Shown one piece after another: positions 47,297-61,298 of a DNA stretch of 64,000 bases. The notes beneath the pieces are model-generated. The model was not told the DNA's origin. It saw only the letters and a list, made by a program, of their open reading frames with translations, and made no database searches. A program made the position numbers and the translations under genes. The stretch is from Odiellus spinosus (lineage: Eukaryota > Arthropoda > Arachnida > Opiliones > Phalangiidae), in contig OY987239.1 in NCBI GenBank assembly GCA_963920705.1, positions 9,019,504 to 9,083,503 of the forward strand, written 5' to 3'. Each line of letters opens with the position of its first letter. Positions within the stretch are counted from its first letter, which is position 1.

Positions 47297-48200
47297 TACC
47301 CGAAGATAAGCATTTGGCGCTTTATCTACGAACAAATTATTCGTTTTCAAACGTATAACGATGGATAAGAAACATTCACGTTTCCAGAATTAGTCTAAAA
47401 TATAAGAAAAATATTTCAAATTGACTTTTAATTCGAAGAATATAAATAAAACGACGAAACTAAGATTTTAAATCATCTTTTTATTCGTTATTTTTCACGA
47501 AAAGTAAGTTTTGAATGTTTTTTATCCGAACGTATAACGCGGATAATATTCTAAGATAAGGCCATGTTTGGATAAAAACGGACATGGATTATGTTTTCTT
47601 ACTTTATCTTCGAATAAGTTAACTCGAATTAAAAATAGACTATTTTTAATCAAACAGATAATATACATCAGAATTTAGTAGATTTTATCCAATTAATAAA
47701 GAATTATACGAATTCCGAGCTTTAAATATTTTAGAATAACTAGCCAAATATTCCTAAAATTACGTTAAATTAAAAACTGTAATCAGGACCGTGATTTCAA
47801 TTGCGTTGAGAGTTGCTTAAGTTCAATATTATCCTTATCTTAGAATATTATCCGCGTTATCAGTTCGGATAAAAAAACATTCAAAATTTATTTTCGTGAA
47901 AAATAACGAATAAAAAGATGATTTAAAATCTTAGTTTCGTTGTTTTATTTATATTCTTCGAATTAAAAGTCAATTAGAAATATTTTTCTAATATTTTAGA
48001 CTAATTCTGGAAACGTGAATGTTTCTTATCCATCGTTATTGAATCCGAGTAATTTGTAGATAGATAAAGCGGCGAAGGCTTATCTTCGGGTAAACCTTTT
48101 AACAATTATACGAATGTAGAAATTTCTTAGTTTTAGTTACAAACAATTTATCCGAAAATATTCGAATAACAGAAAATAATGGATATCCGATTCCGAGCTC
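47297..48200. mobile_element. Pair of truncated TA-type foldbacks, unit 2
   Basis: 47297-47722 (forward) and 47830-48200 (inverted), equivalent to 34085-34510 and 34618-34988. Confidence 0.75.
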
Positions 48201-49046
48201 TATACCAGAGTTAATTCGCACAGCTTACCTTAATCAGGGACTAGGACTATGATTTTAGGCATCCTTTAGCCGTCGTCTCATCTTCACTTGCTGTAAGTAT
48301 TAAACTGAAGCCTGTTTGAGTATCCGTTAATATTCCCATGGCTCGGTAATCCATAATTAGCCGCCTTTCTATGCCTGGTAGGCGTTGCGGGTAATTATGA
48401 TAATTACTTTGTTTGCGTCATTGACCGTGAGCCAAGCCATATTTATAGATAGATTAAACATTTGTTTTAAAAACCCAATATTCTGAGGCTAATGCGGCTA
48501 TAATATAGTCGAGTGTATTCGTGCAATCAAGAATATGGAAGAGCTATACCTTTGTACGCGCGCTAGTTAAAATTGGGCGGAGCCTATGGGGTCACGTGCA
48601 CAGGAAGCGGTTAATGATTTTCTACGATAAGTGCGGGGGGGATATCAGGCTGCGGGGGGATATCAGGCTGCGGGGATGGAGGCACTGGCGGCAGAGCTCT
48701 CTGACTATCGCGGACCTCGAAAGCTCGTGATAGGGTGAAATTCATAAGGAATATGACGTCAAATGTAGCAAGCTCCTCCCGTTTGTGACTAACGTTATAC
48801 TGGAGCTATATCGTTTCAATATTCTTGGTGCAATTCTCAACGAAACGGAAATATACCAATATACGAAATTTAAATATTCGAAATTATACAAATATACAAA
48901 AATTTTGCAACAATATTATTGAAATCCATCCTCTTCGACAGTTTTCAGTCATGGGTCACGCTCAAAAGTTATATCAATGAGATCACTGGTATATCCTGTT
49001 CAAAAGGCGAAAAACAAGTAGTCGTTTATGATTTAAAAATTAAAAA

Positions 49047-49510
49047 ATTGTGTTTATTTGTTACTTAACGAGGACGTTACTCTTTTTTTTATTCATTACT
49101 CGGGAACCCCATTATCTTTAGTTATTTACAACCGTAAGAGGTACCTATTCATATGGCTTGACTATCTTGTTACTTACTGCAAGCCAGCTTTCAAAGTAAT
49201 ACGCTGATTCTTCTTGGCTGGCAGGCGGGTTGACATTTTTCTGTAATTGAGCTAATCAAGGATAGAATGTGTGTTTCTCTATACTTCGTGTGTTAATTTG
49301 TTACTTAACAAAGACGCCATACTTTATTCATTACTTTAATTATTAATTACTTGAAACCCCAATTAGTCGTTTACAACCGTAAGGTGTAGCTATTTCTTTA
49401 TGCTTGACCATCTTGTTACTCATTACAAGTCAATTTTCAAAGTAATACGCAGATTCTTCCTGCCTGGCAGACCAGGTTTCAAATTTCTGTAATATAGCTA
49501 AACAAGGCTT
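49047..49510 (+). repeat. Diverged direct duplication, unit 2
   Basis: Equivalent to 35835-36298. Confidence 0.72.
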
Positions 49511-50057
49511 GTCGATTGTAGTTTCATAGTTAGAAATTATCACCAAAATCATCAGTTTTATTCGTGTGCTATTTTATTAATTGCAGAAATACAAGATCCA
49601 AGTAATTGGTGCAAAAGCAATCGCGATTGAATAGCCAATAAAAAGGATGACCAAAGTTAATTTGAATTCGCTCCAGTTTAATTCAAATTCCTGTTGATCC
49701 AATGACGGCCTGAACAAGTGTTTATCCAAGAAAAAGCCTGCATCCTTAGCTTCGGTATCAATCAATTTCATCTCTTGAACTTTAACGAACCTTTAAATAA
49801 ATTAGGTTAGTATATCTTTAGCTGAAGATTAGCCAATGAGGAAGCTCGCAATTATATTTTTGCGCTACATGGACGACTGGCAAGACCAAAGAATAAACTA
49901 TGGTTTATCAAGAGTCCATGAAACCATGTATTGCGTAATTCTAAGATTATTTTAAACGCAGAGACTCAATTAAAAAGAAAAACAAAAACAAACGGGATTT
50001 GTTTTTGTGGGTGTACAGCAACTGGGTTGGGAAAAGTTGGGCCTACGAAAACAGGGG

Positions 50058-50616
50058 TACGATAATTGGTCGAACGCAAGTTTGGGTGGGTACGATAATT
50101 GGTCGAACGTAAGTTTGGGTGGGTACGATAATTGGTCGAACGCAAGTTTGGGTGGGTACGATAATTGGTCGAACGCAAGTTTGGGTGGGTACGATAATTG
50201 GTCGAACGCAAGTTTGGGTGGGTACGATAATTGGTCGAACGCAAGTTTGGGTGGGTACGATAATTGGTCGAACGTAAGTTTGGGTGGGTACGATAATTGG
50301 TCGAACGCAAGTTTGGGTGGGTACGATAATTGGTCGAACGCAAGTTTGGGTGGGTACGATAATTGGTCGAACGCAAGTTTGGGTGGGTACGATAATTGGT
50401 CGAACGCAAGTTTGGGTGGGTACGATAATTGGTCGAACGCAAGTTTGGGTGGGTACGATAATTGGTCGAACGCAAGTTTGGGTGGGTACGATAATTGGTC
50501 GAACGCAAGTTTGGGTGGGTACGATAATTGGTCGAACGCAAGTTTGGGTGGGTACGATAATTGGTCGAACGCAAGTTTGGGTGGGTACGATAATTGGTCG
50601 AACGCAAGTTTGGGTG
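50058..50616 (+). repeat. 33-bp satellite, copy B
   Basis: Seventeen units, identical in length and variant positions to 36846-37404. Confidence 0.96.
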
Positions 50617-52330
50617 CAATCGGAGCAGCCCAAAGAAAATTGCCGTTAGATAAACTTTTACCCTATAAAAGCTAGTGGAACAGAAAAAACCGAGTGCTTA
50701 GATTGGGCAGGACAGTTTATTTCGGGTTTTTACGCTTCTTATACTGACTTTCGATTAAGTTGTTCCTTGCAGGCGGGCGTAATATTTGGTCCGTGTATTG
50801 CGGCCGTGCTACATGATCCGAGAGGTCTTCCCTGAAACACTCGGTCTGTGTCCTGAACACCTAGCAACCCAGTGCCAATTACGTTTATTAAGGTCATGGT
50901 TGTGAGGAAGGCATAGTGTGTTTCCTCCGCAAGTGTGTCGATGATCTTCATTGGGTCCTGTACGCTCACAAATTTATTCGTCTCGTTCAAATACTTCCAA
51001 AGAGTAGGACCCGCCTTTTCTAAAGAATTCTTTGAGACGAGATAAAAAAAATAGTTTTAAAAATATTAGCAACCATTGAAAGTCGAAGAAAGTTCAGAGA
51101 TAGAATTTTAAACCGATTAATGTGCCCTTTGAAACCATGGCCTGTTCTTTGAACTAGTGGCTTCCAATCTTTGGGAGACCAAAGACCAACGAAAAATAAT
51201 TGAGAAACAGCACACCACTTGGTTCCCAAGCTTTTGGAAATCGAAGACCACCAACTGTCTTTTATTCAATAGCCGCGCACCGTCCAAATAGGTCTTCATC
51301 CAATTCTTGTGATCCCTATTCCCTCAACCCACGCTACTCTGCTGCAAAACCCTCAAATTTGTAATATTAAACCAGTCTCTTTACCTCTAAATATGCTCCA
51401 TAGAAACTGTCTCCGAATATGATTGGATAGACATTTTCCAGGTTGTCCACGACGTCAGATACCTCGTCCATGACAACGAACTGACTGTTGGCAAACTCGC
51501 AATTCAAATAAGTCTGGATGGTTGTCGATATCAGAAAAGCCCCTAATAGCCACGTGCCGAAAAGTGGACGGTACGGTAACGTCTTCCTGCGCTTGATATC
51601 ACCTTTAAGACCATTAGAAAAACAAATACGTCATTCGGAAAAAATATCGCTCTAAATTCGCGATATAATAAGACGACAGACCTTGACGCACTAAGACGAC
51701 GGCCATGTTGGCAAATTCATTAACGTGAGATTCATGCAAGTCCCGACATCGTTTGAATTTGTATTTGGTCATGGTCAAAATGCATGACACCAGAACCATG
51801 ATCGACAATAAGCAGATATATACCTGAAACACCGTATTTATGTTTAAACCATCGTTTTCACCGAAGCCCCAGTAAGATATTGGTATTTTCACAAAAGCGT
51901 AATTTTTTTTCGCTGACATTCTAAAGCTCTTTTTTTTTTATTTTCATCTTAAAATCTGGGAATCCTAGTTTTTTAAGCATAGAAACAAGTGTGCTATGTT
52001 TCATTTACACTGCCGACCCATGGTTGCATGCCTGGGTGAAACCATATAGAATGGCCCAAATGCGAACGTAGATTGCAACTTTAGGATAGAAATTAGCGTA
52101 AAAAATGGATAAAACATCATATTTGGTTATAAACGAATCTACTTGGTGTCCTAAAGTCATTTTCAAATAAACGTAATTTTTGCAAACACGAAACAGGATT
52201 ATTCGTGTCATCTTAACGAGTTGTCATAGAGACCAGTTAAATTCAAGATATTTAATTAAAAATTATAACTATAATAAAAAAGACTCGTCTAGCAATAATT
52301 CCCATAATATATTAAATTCATAGGTTAAGC

Positions 52331-52666
52331 CAGAAGCCGATGAAACCCTCCTTTGAAGTCTACTACTCTAATGCTCCATATAGCGCTCCTCTCTGTATGG
52401 GTAAAATTCCCAATTTTACGAGATCGGAGGGGTCCTACTTCATACCCATTGTCTACGGAAAATTGGAAATTCTCTCTCTCCACAAACGACGACGTTTTTT
52501 GACGAACTCCAAGGCTGCTAGAGATATTCGCTCGACGAACTCCTGTTCCGAAAATATCTACCGTTAGGAGGCGTACGAATCGCGCTTTTTGAAACTAACC
52601 CATACAGAGAGGGGTAGACAAGACCCGGGAGTAATAGACTTCAAAGGAGGGTTTCATCGGCTTCTG
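52331..52666 (+). mobile_element. F1 MITE, unit 3, first (orientation A)
   Basis: Equivalent to 25932-26267, and shares that copy's variants rather than those of unit 2. Confidence 0.93.
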
Positions 52667-53755
52667 GTTAAACCTAATTTAGGATTGGTTATGTAAGAAG
52701 AGTTAGACATTTGGTAAATAGATTTCCAATGAAAATAAAGCATCTGTGAAAAAGTACTTGAAATAGAGATTGTAAATAATTCCATACGTGAACGTTGATT
52801 GGAAATAGATTCTGGATTGTGTCTTTTTTAATTTTTAACGGATTTTTGCTGAATATGAAGAATGAGCTCGTATCCAAGGGGAAGAACATGCCCACGATCG
52901 AAAACCACTTATAATCGACATTGTACGAGTCGATTGAAATATCCACCGTCTAGTCAATATCGAGTTACAAGTTATAAATCATTAAACACTTAATAAAACA
53001 AGAGGTATCCAGACAATCTGGATAAACGTGGAGTGATGGTCAATCGAGTACTCGGTAACCGTGTAAAAAATGTAATTACTACCCGCGCAAAATATAAATC
53101 AAAAATAAATAAATGGAGAAAGAAGTCTTCGTACGTCCGCGGCAGATGGCGCCAGGACCTCTGCCTCTATATAAGCTCCCACAACTCTCAACTGTCAGAA
53201 AGAAGGTAAAACAACAACGCGATGCGACGCCACACGACGATGTGCCCTTTTTTAGGAGCAACACGAAAGGGGAGTAAACTTGCTGAAAGTTACGTTCCTT
53301 CCCCCAACTACATCTGTATTTCTTTTTATAACGTTGATTGATGACGTCATCACTCCACGTAAAAATCCCGTACGTAATTCGAAATTGCTCTCTAGCGGTT
53401 GGGATTGGAACTAAGTAGGCCGAACTTTCTAGACGTTTACGGGGGTGAAAATGTATGGACGGAAAACGACTCTCTCGCGAAAAGAAGGAGCGTGTCTCGC
53501 CCGGTCGTCGCGATTTCGAGTCTGATTTACTCTCTAAGAATATACTGGGTGGCTAGAATCTTCAACTCTTGCTGTACGTCGCGTTAACGTCGTTGTTACT
53601 CGCTAATCTTCATTAATAGGACTAGAAAATTGGGGTGTTAACCTTTTCGGCTATATATCTCTGACGTCCTAGGAATCACGTGACTGTTTAAATGACGTCA
53701 TTTCTAATTAGACCACCAGATCCGGAACGTACTAGCTTTAGACTATTGCTTCTGT

Positions 53756-54093
53756 CAGAAGCCAATGAAACCCTCCTTTGAAGTCTACTACTCTAATGTT
53801 CCATATAGCGCTCCTCTCTGTATGGGTAAAATTCCCAATTTTACGAGATCGGAGGGGTCCTACTTCATACCCCCCTGTCTACGGAAAATTGGAAATTCTC
53901 TCTCTCCACAAACGACGACGTTTTTTTGACGAACTCCGAGGCTGCTAGAGATATTCGGTGGACGAACTCCCGCTCCGAAAATATCTACCGTTAGGAGGCG
54001 TACGAATCGCGCTTTTTGAAACTAACCCATACAGAGAGGGGTAGACAAGACCAGGGAGTAATAGACTTCAAAGGAGGGTTTCATCGGCTTCTG
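53756..54093 (+). mobile_element. F1 MITE, unit 3, second (orientation A)
   Basis: Equivalent to 27357-27694. Confidence 0.88.
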
Positions 54094-54532
54094 TTTATGA
54101 TCTATGGTTTGGTATGTCAGGAAACTTAACACTTACAACGCCTTTGTCTTTAATCGTAAGTTGATCATCGGCTACCATCCCCGATTCGAAAATGACGTGT
54201 TCCACGCTATAATACAATTATTCAGTTTATTTAAAGTTCTAATCACCCAAATATTTATTAACCCCGTTATTTTCCAATATCGCAAACATTAATTTTAATT
54301 TAAATATTTGTTTTTAAACATTTACTTACTCGAGTTGACAACCTGTGTTGACCCATCTTGTTACATAGTTTATATATGTTTCGTACATTGGTGCAAAATC
54401 CAAATATGTCTGACAAACAACGTAAATTTATTTAACATGAGAATTCAAAGAATTATTCTAAAGTGGGGATTTCACGATTTTATCGTAGGCTTTTGGATTT
54501 TCGATTTTATATACTCTCAAAATAACCCTTAA

Positions 54533-54968
54533 AGGGAGAATGCAACCTAATTAAAAGTGATTTTTTTTATCGATTCCTTATCGTTTAAATAGGCCTAATC
54601 CATCGATAAAAAATTTACAATACAAATATTAAACTAGAAGTAAATTTAAAGCTTACCCTGAAAATAGGCTTAGTGGGATTCATGGAGGTCCTGTTTTCCT
54701 CGCGTGTAAGGTCTAGCGACCAATCGCGCGCGACGTAAGTCTCGTGGAGATCTCGCGCGAACGACGGGCCTTCGCTCATTGGTCGCTAGACCTAACACGG
54801 ACGCGATTCAGGATCTCCATGAATCCCGCTAAGCCTATTTTCAGGGTAAGTTTTAAATTTATTTCTAGTTTAATATTTGTATTGTAAACTTTTTATCGAT
54901 GGATTAGGCCTATTTAAACGATAAGGAATCGATAAAAAATTCACTTGTAATTAGGTTGCATTCTCCCT
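54533..54968. mobile_element. TTAA-flanked foldback element, unit 3
   Basis: Equivalent to 28134-28569, in the same exon position of IR copy 3. Confidence 0.88.
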
Positions 54969-55377
54969 TTAAAGCGGTTTCTGGCGAAATGAATGAGTTT
55001 GATTTAACCCTTTCAAATCGATTAAGAAATTCTAGTGTGACCGTAGCTTTATTAAATTGAGTATCATTATCTAGCGTGGCTTTTTGTGAAGCCAATACGC
55101 CTAGCGCGTATTTAAATCGATTTAAAACTTTTCTTTAGTAATTCGATAAACATGGTGAAAGCCTCGCGTTTATTGTAATGTTGCCTAAAGTTTAATTATA
55201 CTTTAAAATATAAACTTACTTGTGATACTCCCATTTTAAGAGTAGTATTATACATCTTAAACAAATTTAAAAATTAAAACAATTTTTAAGGACTCAAAGG
55301 GCGGGTAAAAAGTTTGGTCACGTGACCCAATTCGAGAAAGTTAGGAGAGGAATCTATTTCCCTCCGTACGCTCTCAG

Positions 55378-58300
55378 AAAAATCCCCCCAAATTCGAAAG
55401 AAAAATCCCCTCAAATTCGAAAGAAAAATCCCCTCAAATTCGAAAGAAAAATCCCCTCAAATTCGAAAGAAAAATCCCCTCAAATTCGAAAGAAAAATCC
55501 CCTCAAATTCGAAAGAAAAATCCCCTCAAATTCGAAAGAAAAATCCCCTCAAATTCGAAAGAAAAATCCCCTCAAATTCGAAAGAAAAATCCCCTCAAAT
55601 TCGAAAGAAAAATCCCCTCAAATTCGAAAGAAAAATCCCCCCAAATTCGAAAGAAAAATCCCCCCAAATTCGAAAGAAAAATCCCCCCAAATTCGAAAGA
55701 AAAATCCCCCAAATTCGAAAGAAAAATCCCCCCAAATTCGAAAGAAAAATCCCCCCAAATTCGAAAGAAAAATCCCCCGAAATTCGAAAGAAAAATCCCC
55801 CCAAATTCGAAAGAAAAATCCCCCCAAATTCGAAAGAAAATCCCCCAATTCGAAAGAAAAATCCCCCCAAATTCGAAAGAAAAATCCCCCAAATTCGAAA
55901 GAAAATCCCCCCAAATTCGAAAGAAAAATCCCCCCAAATTCGAAAGAAAAATCCCCCCAAATTCGAAAGAAAAATCCCCCCAAATTCGAAAGAAAAATCC
56001 CCCCAAATTCGAAAGAAAAATCCCCCCAAATTCGAAAGAAAAATCCCCCCAAATTCGAAAGAAAAATCCCCCCAAATTCGAAAGAAAAATCCCCCCAAAT
56101 TCGAAAGAAAAATCCCCCCAAATTCGAAAGAAAAATCCCCCCAAATTCGAAAGAAAAATCCCCCAAATTCGAAAGAAAAATCCCCCAAATTCGAAAGAAA
56201 AATCCCCCAAATTCGAAAGAAAAATCCCCCCAAATTCGAAAGAAAAATCCCCCCAAATTCGAAAGAAAAATCCCCCCAAATTCGAAAGAAAAATCCCCCA
56301 AATTCGAAAGAAAAATCCCCCAAATTCGAAAGAAAAATCCCCCAAATTCGAAAGAAAAATCCCCCAAATTCGAAAGAAAAATCCCCCCAAATTCGAAAGA
56401 AAAATCCCCCCAAATTCGAAAGAAAAATCCCCCCAAATTCGAAAGAAAAATCCCCCCAAATTCGAAAGAAAAATCCCCCCAAATTCGAAAGAAAAATCCC
56501 CCCAAATTCGAAAGAAAAATCCCCCCAAATTCGAAAGAAAAATCCCCCCAAATTCGAAAGAAAAATCCCCCCAAATTCGAAAGAAAAATCCCCCCAAATT
56601 CGAAAGAAAAATCCCCCCAAATTCGAAAGAAAAATCCCCCCAAATTCGAAAGAAAAATCCCCCCAAATTCGAAAGAAAAATCCCCCCAAATTCGAAAGAA
56701 AAATCCCCCCAAATTCGAAAGAAAAATCCCCCCAAATTCGAAAGAAAAATCCCCCCAAATTCGAAAGAAAAATCCCCCCAAATTCGAAAGAAAAATCCCC
56801 CCAAATTCGAAAGAAAAATCCCCCCAAATTCGAAAGAAAAATCCCCCCAAATTCGAAAGAAAAATCCCCCCAAATTCGAAAGAAAAATCCCCCCAAATTC
56901 GAAAGAAAAATCCCCCCAAATTCGAAAGAAAAATCCCCCCAAATTCGAAAGAAAAATCCCCCCAAATTCGAAAGAAAAATCCCCCCAAATTCGAAAGAAA
57001 AATCCCCCCAAATTCGAAAGAAAAATCCCCCCAAATTCGAAAGAAAAATCCCCCCAAATTCGAAAGAAAAATCCCCCCAAATTCGAAAGAAAAATCCCCC
57101 AAATTCGAAAGAAAAATCCCCCCAAATTCGAAAGAAAAATCCCCCAAATTCGAAAGAAAAATCCCCCCAAATTCGAAAGAAAAATCCCCCAAATTCGAAA
57201 GAAAAATCCCCCCAAATTCGAAAGAAAAATCCCCCCAAATTCGAAAGAAAAATCCCCCAAATTCGAAAGAAAAATCCCCCCAAATTCGAAAGAAAAATCC
57301 CCCCAAATTCGAAAGAAAAATCCCCCCAAATTCGAAAGAAAAATCCCCCCAAATTCGAAAGAAAAATCCCCCCAAATTCGAAAGAAAAATCCCCCCAAAT
57401 TCGAAAGAAAAATCCCCCCCAAATTCGAAAGAAAAATCCCCCCCAAATTCGAAAGAAAAATCCCCCCCAAATTCGAAAGAAAAATCCCCCCCAAATTCGA
57501 AAGAAAAATCCCCCCCAAATTCGAAAGAAAAATCCCCCCAAATTCGAAAGAAAAATCCCCCCAAATTCGAAAGAAAAATCCCCCCCAAATTCGAAAGAAA
57601 AATCCCCCCCAAATTCGAAAGAAAAATCCCCCCAAATTCGAAAGAAAAATCCCCCCAAATTCGAAAGAAAAATCCCCCAAATTCGAAAGAAAAATCCCCC
57701 CAAATTCGAAAGAAAAATCCCCCCCAAATTCGAAAGAAAAATCCCCCCAAATTCGAAAGAAAAATCCCCCAAATTCGAAAGAAAAATCCCCCAAATTCGA
57801 AAGAAAAATCCCCCCAAATTCGAAAGAAAAATCCCCCCAAATTCGAAAGAAAAATCCCCCCAAATTCGAAAGAAAAATCCCCCCAAATTCGAAAGAAAAA
57901 TCCCCCCAAATTCGAAAGAAAAATCCCCCCAAATTCGAAAGAAAAATCCCCCCAAATTCGAAAGAAAAATCCCCCCAAATTCGAAAGAAAAATCCCCCCA
58001 AATTCGAAAGAAAAATCCCCCCAAATTCGAAAGAAAAATCCCCCCAAATTCGAAAGAAAAATCCCCCAAATTCGAAAGAAAAATCCCCCCAAATTCGAAA
58101 GAAAAATCCCCCAAATTCGAAAGAAAAATCCCCCCAAATTCGAAAGAAAAATCCCCCCAAATTCGAAAGAAAAATCCCCCCAAATTCGAAAGAAAAATCC
58201 CCCCAAATTCGAAAGAAAAATCCCCCCAAATTCGAAAGAAAAATCCCCCCAAATTCGAAAGAAAAATCCCCCCAAATTCGAAAGAAAAATCCCCCCAAAT

Positions 58301-58992
58301 TCGAAAGAAAAATCCCCCCAAATTCGAAAGAAAAATCCCCCCAAATTCGAAAGAAAAATCCCCCCAAATTCGAAAGAAAAATCCCCCCAAATTCGAAAGA
58401 AAAATCCCCCCAAATTCGAAAGAAAAATCCCCCCCAAATTCGAAAGAAAAATCCCCCCCAAATTCGAAAGAAAAATCCCCCCCAAATTCGAAAGAAAAAT
58501 CCCCCCCAAATTCGAAAGAAAAATCCCCCCAAATTCGAAAGAAAAATCCCCCCCAAATTCGAAAGAAAAATCCCCCCCAAATTCGAAAGAAAAATCCCCC
58601 CCAAATTCGAAAGAAAAATCCCCCCCAAATTGGAAAGAAAAATCCCCCCCAAATTCGAAAGAAAAATCCCCCCCAAATTCGAAAGAAAAATCCCCCCAAA
58701 TTCGAAAGAAAAATCCCCCCAAATTCGAAAGAAAAATCCCCCCAAATTCGAAAGAAAAATCCCCCCAAATTCGAAAGAAAAATCCCCCCCAAATTCGAAA
58801 GAAAAATCCCCCCCAAATTCGAAAGAAAAATCCCCCCCCAAATTCGAAAGAAAAATCCCCCCCCAAATTCGAAAGAAAAATCCCCCCAAATTCGAAAGAA
58901 AAATCCCCCCCAAATTCGAAAGAAACCCCCCCCCCCCCCCCCCCCAAATTCGAAAGAAAAATTCCCCCCCAAATTCGAAAGAAAAATCCCCA
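55378..58992 (+). repeat. 23-bp C-rich satellite, unit 3 (longest)
   Basis: About 157 units, roughly 1.1 kb longer than in units 1 and 2. A C7 block occurs twice (about 57412-57610 and 58430-58680), which points to an internal duplication. It ends with an uninterrupted run of more than 20 C (58925-58945). Open frames of over 1,100 codons on both strands are artefacts. Confidence 0.97.
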
Positions 58993-60198
58993 AACCAAAC
59001 TGCTGGATTAATATATCTTGATCAATAGATTTAATCAAAATTAACTAACCCTTAATTTTACTAATAGCAAACGGTTACCTTGAGTCGATAATCAGTAATT
59101 GCGTCTCCCTTAAAAGACGATAAATATATTTAGTCACTAATAGCTAGTCGAATTTTTGATAGCCTAAGCTAAAACTATTTTAATCGTTAACGCTGCCACG
59201 TAGAACTTTACGAAAAATAAAACGCGAAAACAATTTGATATAAAGCTACTATCCAAACACACTTTAATTGTATATTATTCATTAGATATGACCTCAATTT
59301 TTTATTTAAATGGAAACTATGAGCTAAAAAAAAACGTATTTTGAATATTTTTTTCACAATTATTGGCCATGTTTTAGGTGTTTAAATGAATTTTCTAAAC
59401 TTTGGTTTTGGGCAGAAACTAGTGGAGAATTACCGGTTAATCAAACAAGCCTTAGCAGAGTATAAAGTTTTTCATTTAATACTAGGCTGTAAGGCTTTTC
59501 TTCTGGTCATTTTCAATTAGCATGTTGTCAGAGATAGATGTCACTTTCCTGAGGAATCTGTCTGGGGATTACGTAATGAATAACCAATCCCGAGTCTCGC
59601 GTCGGCGAGAGCCAATTAGATAAGGCTCTATTGAAGATTGTAGAAACCCTAGCGACATCTAGGTGATAATATAGAGATTTTTAGTTAAATTTAAAATTTA
59701 ATTTTTAAATTGTAAATTTTAAATATAAATATTTTAAAATCACTTTAATTATTTCATACTTAAAATTAATCCCAATTAATTCTTACAAACGCGTATTCTC
59801 GGTTATTAACCTAATATTTGTGAATTTTCCGCCTACATTTGAGTTTCCCGCCTTTTTTATCCTCAAGAAAGCGACATCTAACGATATTTTTGAACTAATA
59901 TTAAACTAGAAATAAAATAGACCCTAAAATAAAATCGTTCGAATTTTCCAACGACTTTTACTCTTGCCCAAGAGCTTGCTGGGAAGAGGCAATATAAGGC
60001 CGATCCCGATTGGCTAAGTTTGGTCACGTGAATGCGCCGCCGCAGATCACTGAATTTTATCTTAGCGCCTATAGAGAGAAAACCACCTTGAATTGTCACC
60101 ACGCTCTATACCTCCAAGGGAGTTAACGCTGCCTTGTAGGTGCAGACAAGTCACGGTGGATGATTTTTGAGCTACTGAAGCTCGCCACTAGGTTTTAC

Positions 60199-60535
60199 CA
60201 GAAGCCGATGAAACCCTCCTTTGAAGTCTATTACTCCCGGGTCTTGTTTACCCCTCTCTGTATGGGTTAGTTTCAAAAAGCGCGATTCGTACGCCTCCTA
60301 ACGGTAGATATTATCGGAGCGGGAGTTCGTCGAGCGAATATCTCTAGCAGCCTTGGAGTTCGTCAAAAAAACGTCGTCGTTTGTGGAGAGAGAGAATTTC
60401 CAATTTTCCGTAGACAGGGGGTATAAAGTAGGACCCCTCCGATCTCGGAAAATTGGGAATTTTACCCATACAGAGAGGAGCGCTATATGGAACATTAGAG
60501 TAGTAGACTTCAAAGGAGGGTTTCATCTACTTCTG
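60199..60535 (-). mobile_element. F1 MITE, unit 3, third (orientation B)
   Basis: Equivalent to 32690-33026. Confidence 0.9.
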
Positions 60536-60745
60536 GGTATATTGATTGGTCAGCAACCAATGAGCAAAAGCCGCCGTTAAGGCGAGATCTCCATGGGACA
60601 ATAACATTCGTTTAGTCGTTGACCCATCACTAATAAAATCAGGATCTGCCTTTAAGCGGGGCTAAAAATTTGATTGGAGGGTACCACTTGGGGCTGTTGT
60701 ACACTTTTGGTAATTATGTTTAAGTTAATAATTAAAGAATATTAC

Positions 60746-60879
60746 CATAAGTTGTTCGTTAACGTCGTAAACATCAGTTATCAAGAGTTAGATAGCAATT
60801 TCGATCGGTTTCTCTGTAATAACGTCAAATATTTAACTTGCGAACTTTGTGAGCATTATATTATATCCAGGCAAACAAA
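60746..60879 (-). pseudogene. Broken copy of a Cys-loop channel exon, unit 3
   Basis: Same stops as in units 1 and 2. Confidence 0.85.
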
Positions 60880-60905
60880 GTAGATTGTAATTAAGGGTAT
60901 AGATC

Positions 60906-61298
60906 GTAAAGGGAGAAAGGAACATAATTACAAATGATTTTTTATCAATTCCTTATGGTTTAAATAGGCCTAATCCACTAGTGAAAAAAATTAACCAACA
61001 AATATTAAACTAAAAATAAATTTAAAACTTACCCGGAAAATAGGCTTAGCGGGATTCATGAAGATCCTGATTTCCTCGTGTTATAAGGGCTAGCGACCAA
61101 TCGAACGAGATTGTAAGTCTCGTGGAGATCTCGCCTGAACGACTAGCCTTTGTTCATTGGCTGCTAGACCTTACACGGAGACAATTCTCCATGAATCCCG
61201 CTAAGCCTTTGTATACTTTTTATTGATGGATTAGGCTTATTTAAACGATAAGGAATTTATATAAAAATCGCTGTTATACGGTTGCGTTCTCATTTAAA
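60906..61298. mobile_element. Decayed TTAA-type foldback, unit 3
   Basis: Equivalent to 33397-33789. Confidence 0.7.

Larger units (their letters stand above)
37404..50615 (-). repeat. Tandem segmental unit 2 (about 13.2 kb)
   Basis: Same content and order as unit 1. It differs at scattered single bases, in a small deletion near 37890 and in array length. Confidence 0.93.
49577..55100 (-). pseudogene. Minus-strand ionotropic receptor, tandem copy 3
   Basis: Same gene. Exons, 5' to 3': about 55100-54973 plus 54532-54515 (split by a foldback), 54409-54330, 54206-54137, 52949-52788, 51823-51682, 51602-51385, 51029-50749, 49790-49577. The donor after VRQ is intact. Exons 51823-51682 and 51602-51385 and their surroundings (about 51385-51960) differ from copies 1 and 2 at many positions, giving several amino-acid changes around M3 and early S2 (for example FGDSFYGAYLE against FGDSSYGAYLK). 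Flanking parts are near identical, which looks like a gene-conversion tract from another paralogue. The TTAA foldback break is shared with the other copies. Confidence 0.78.
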
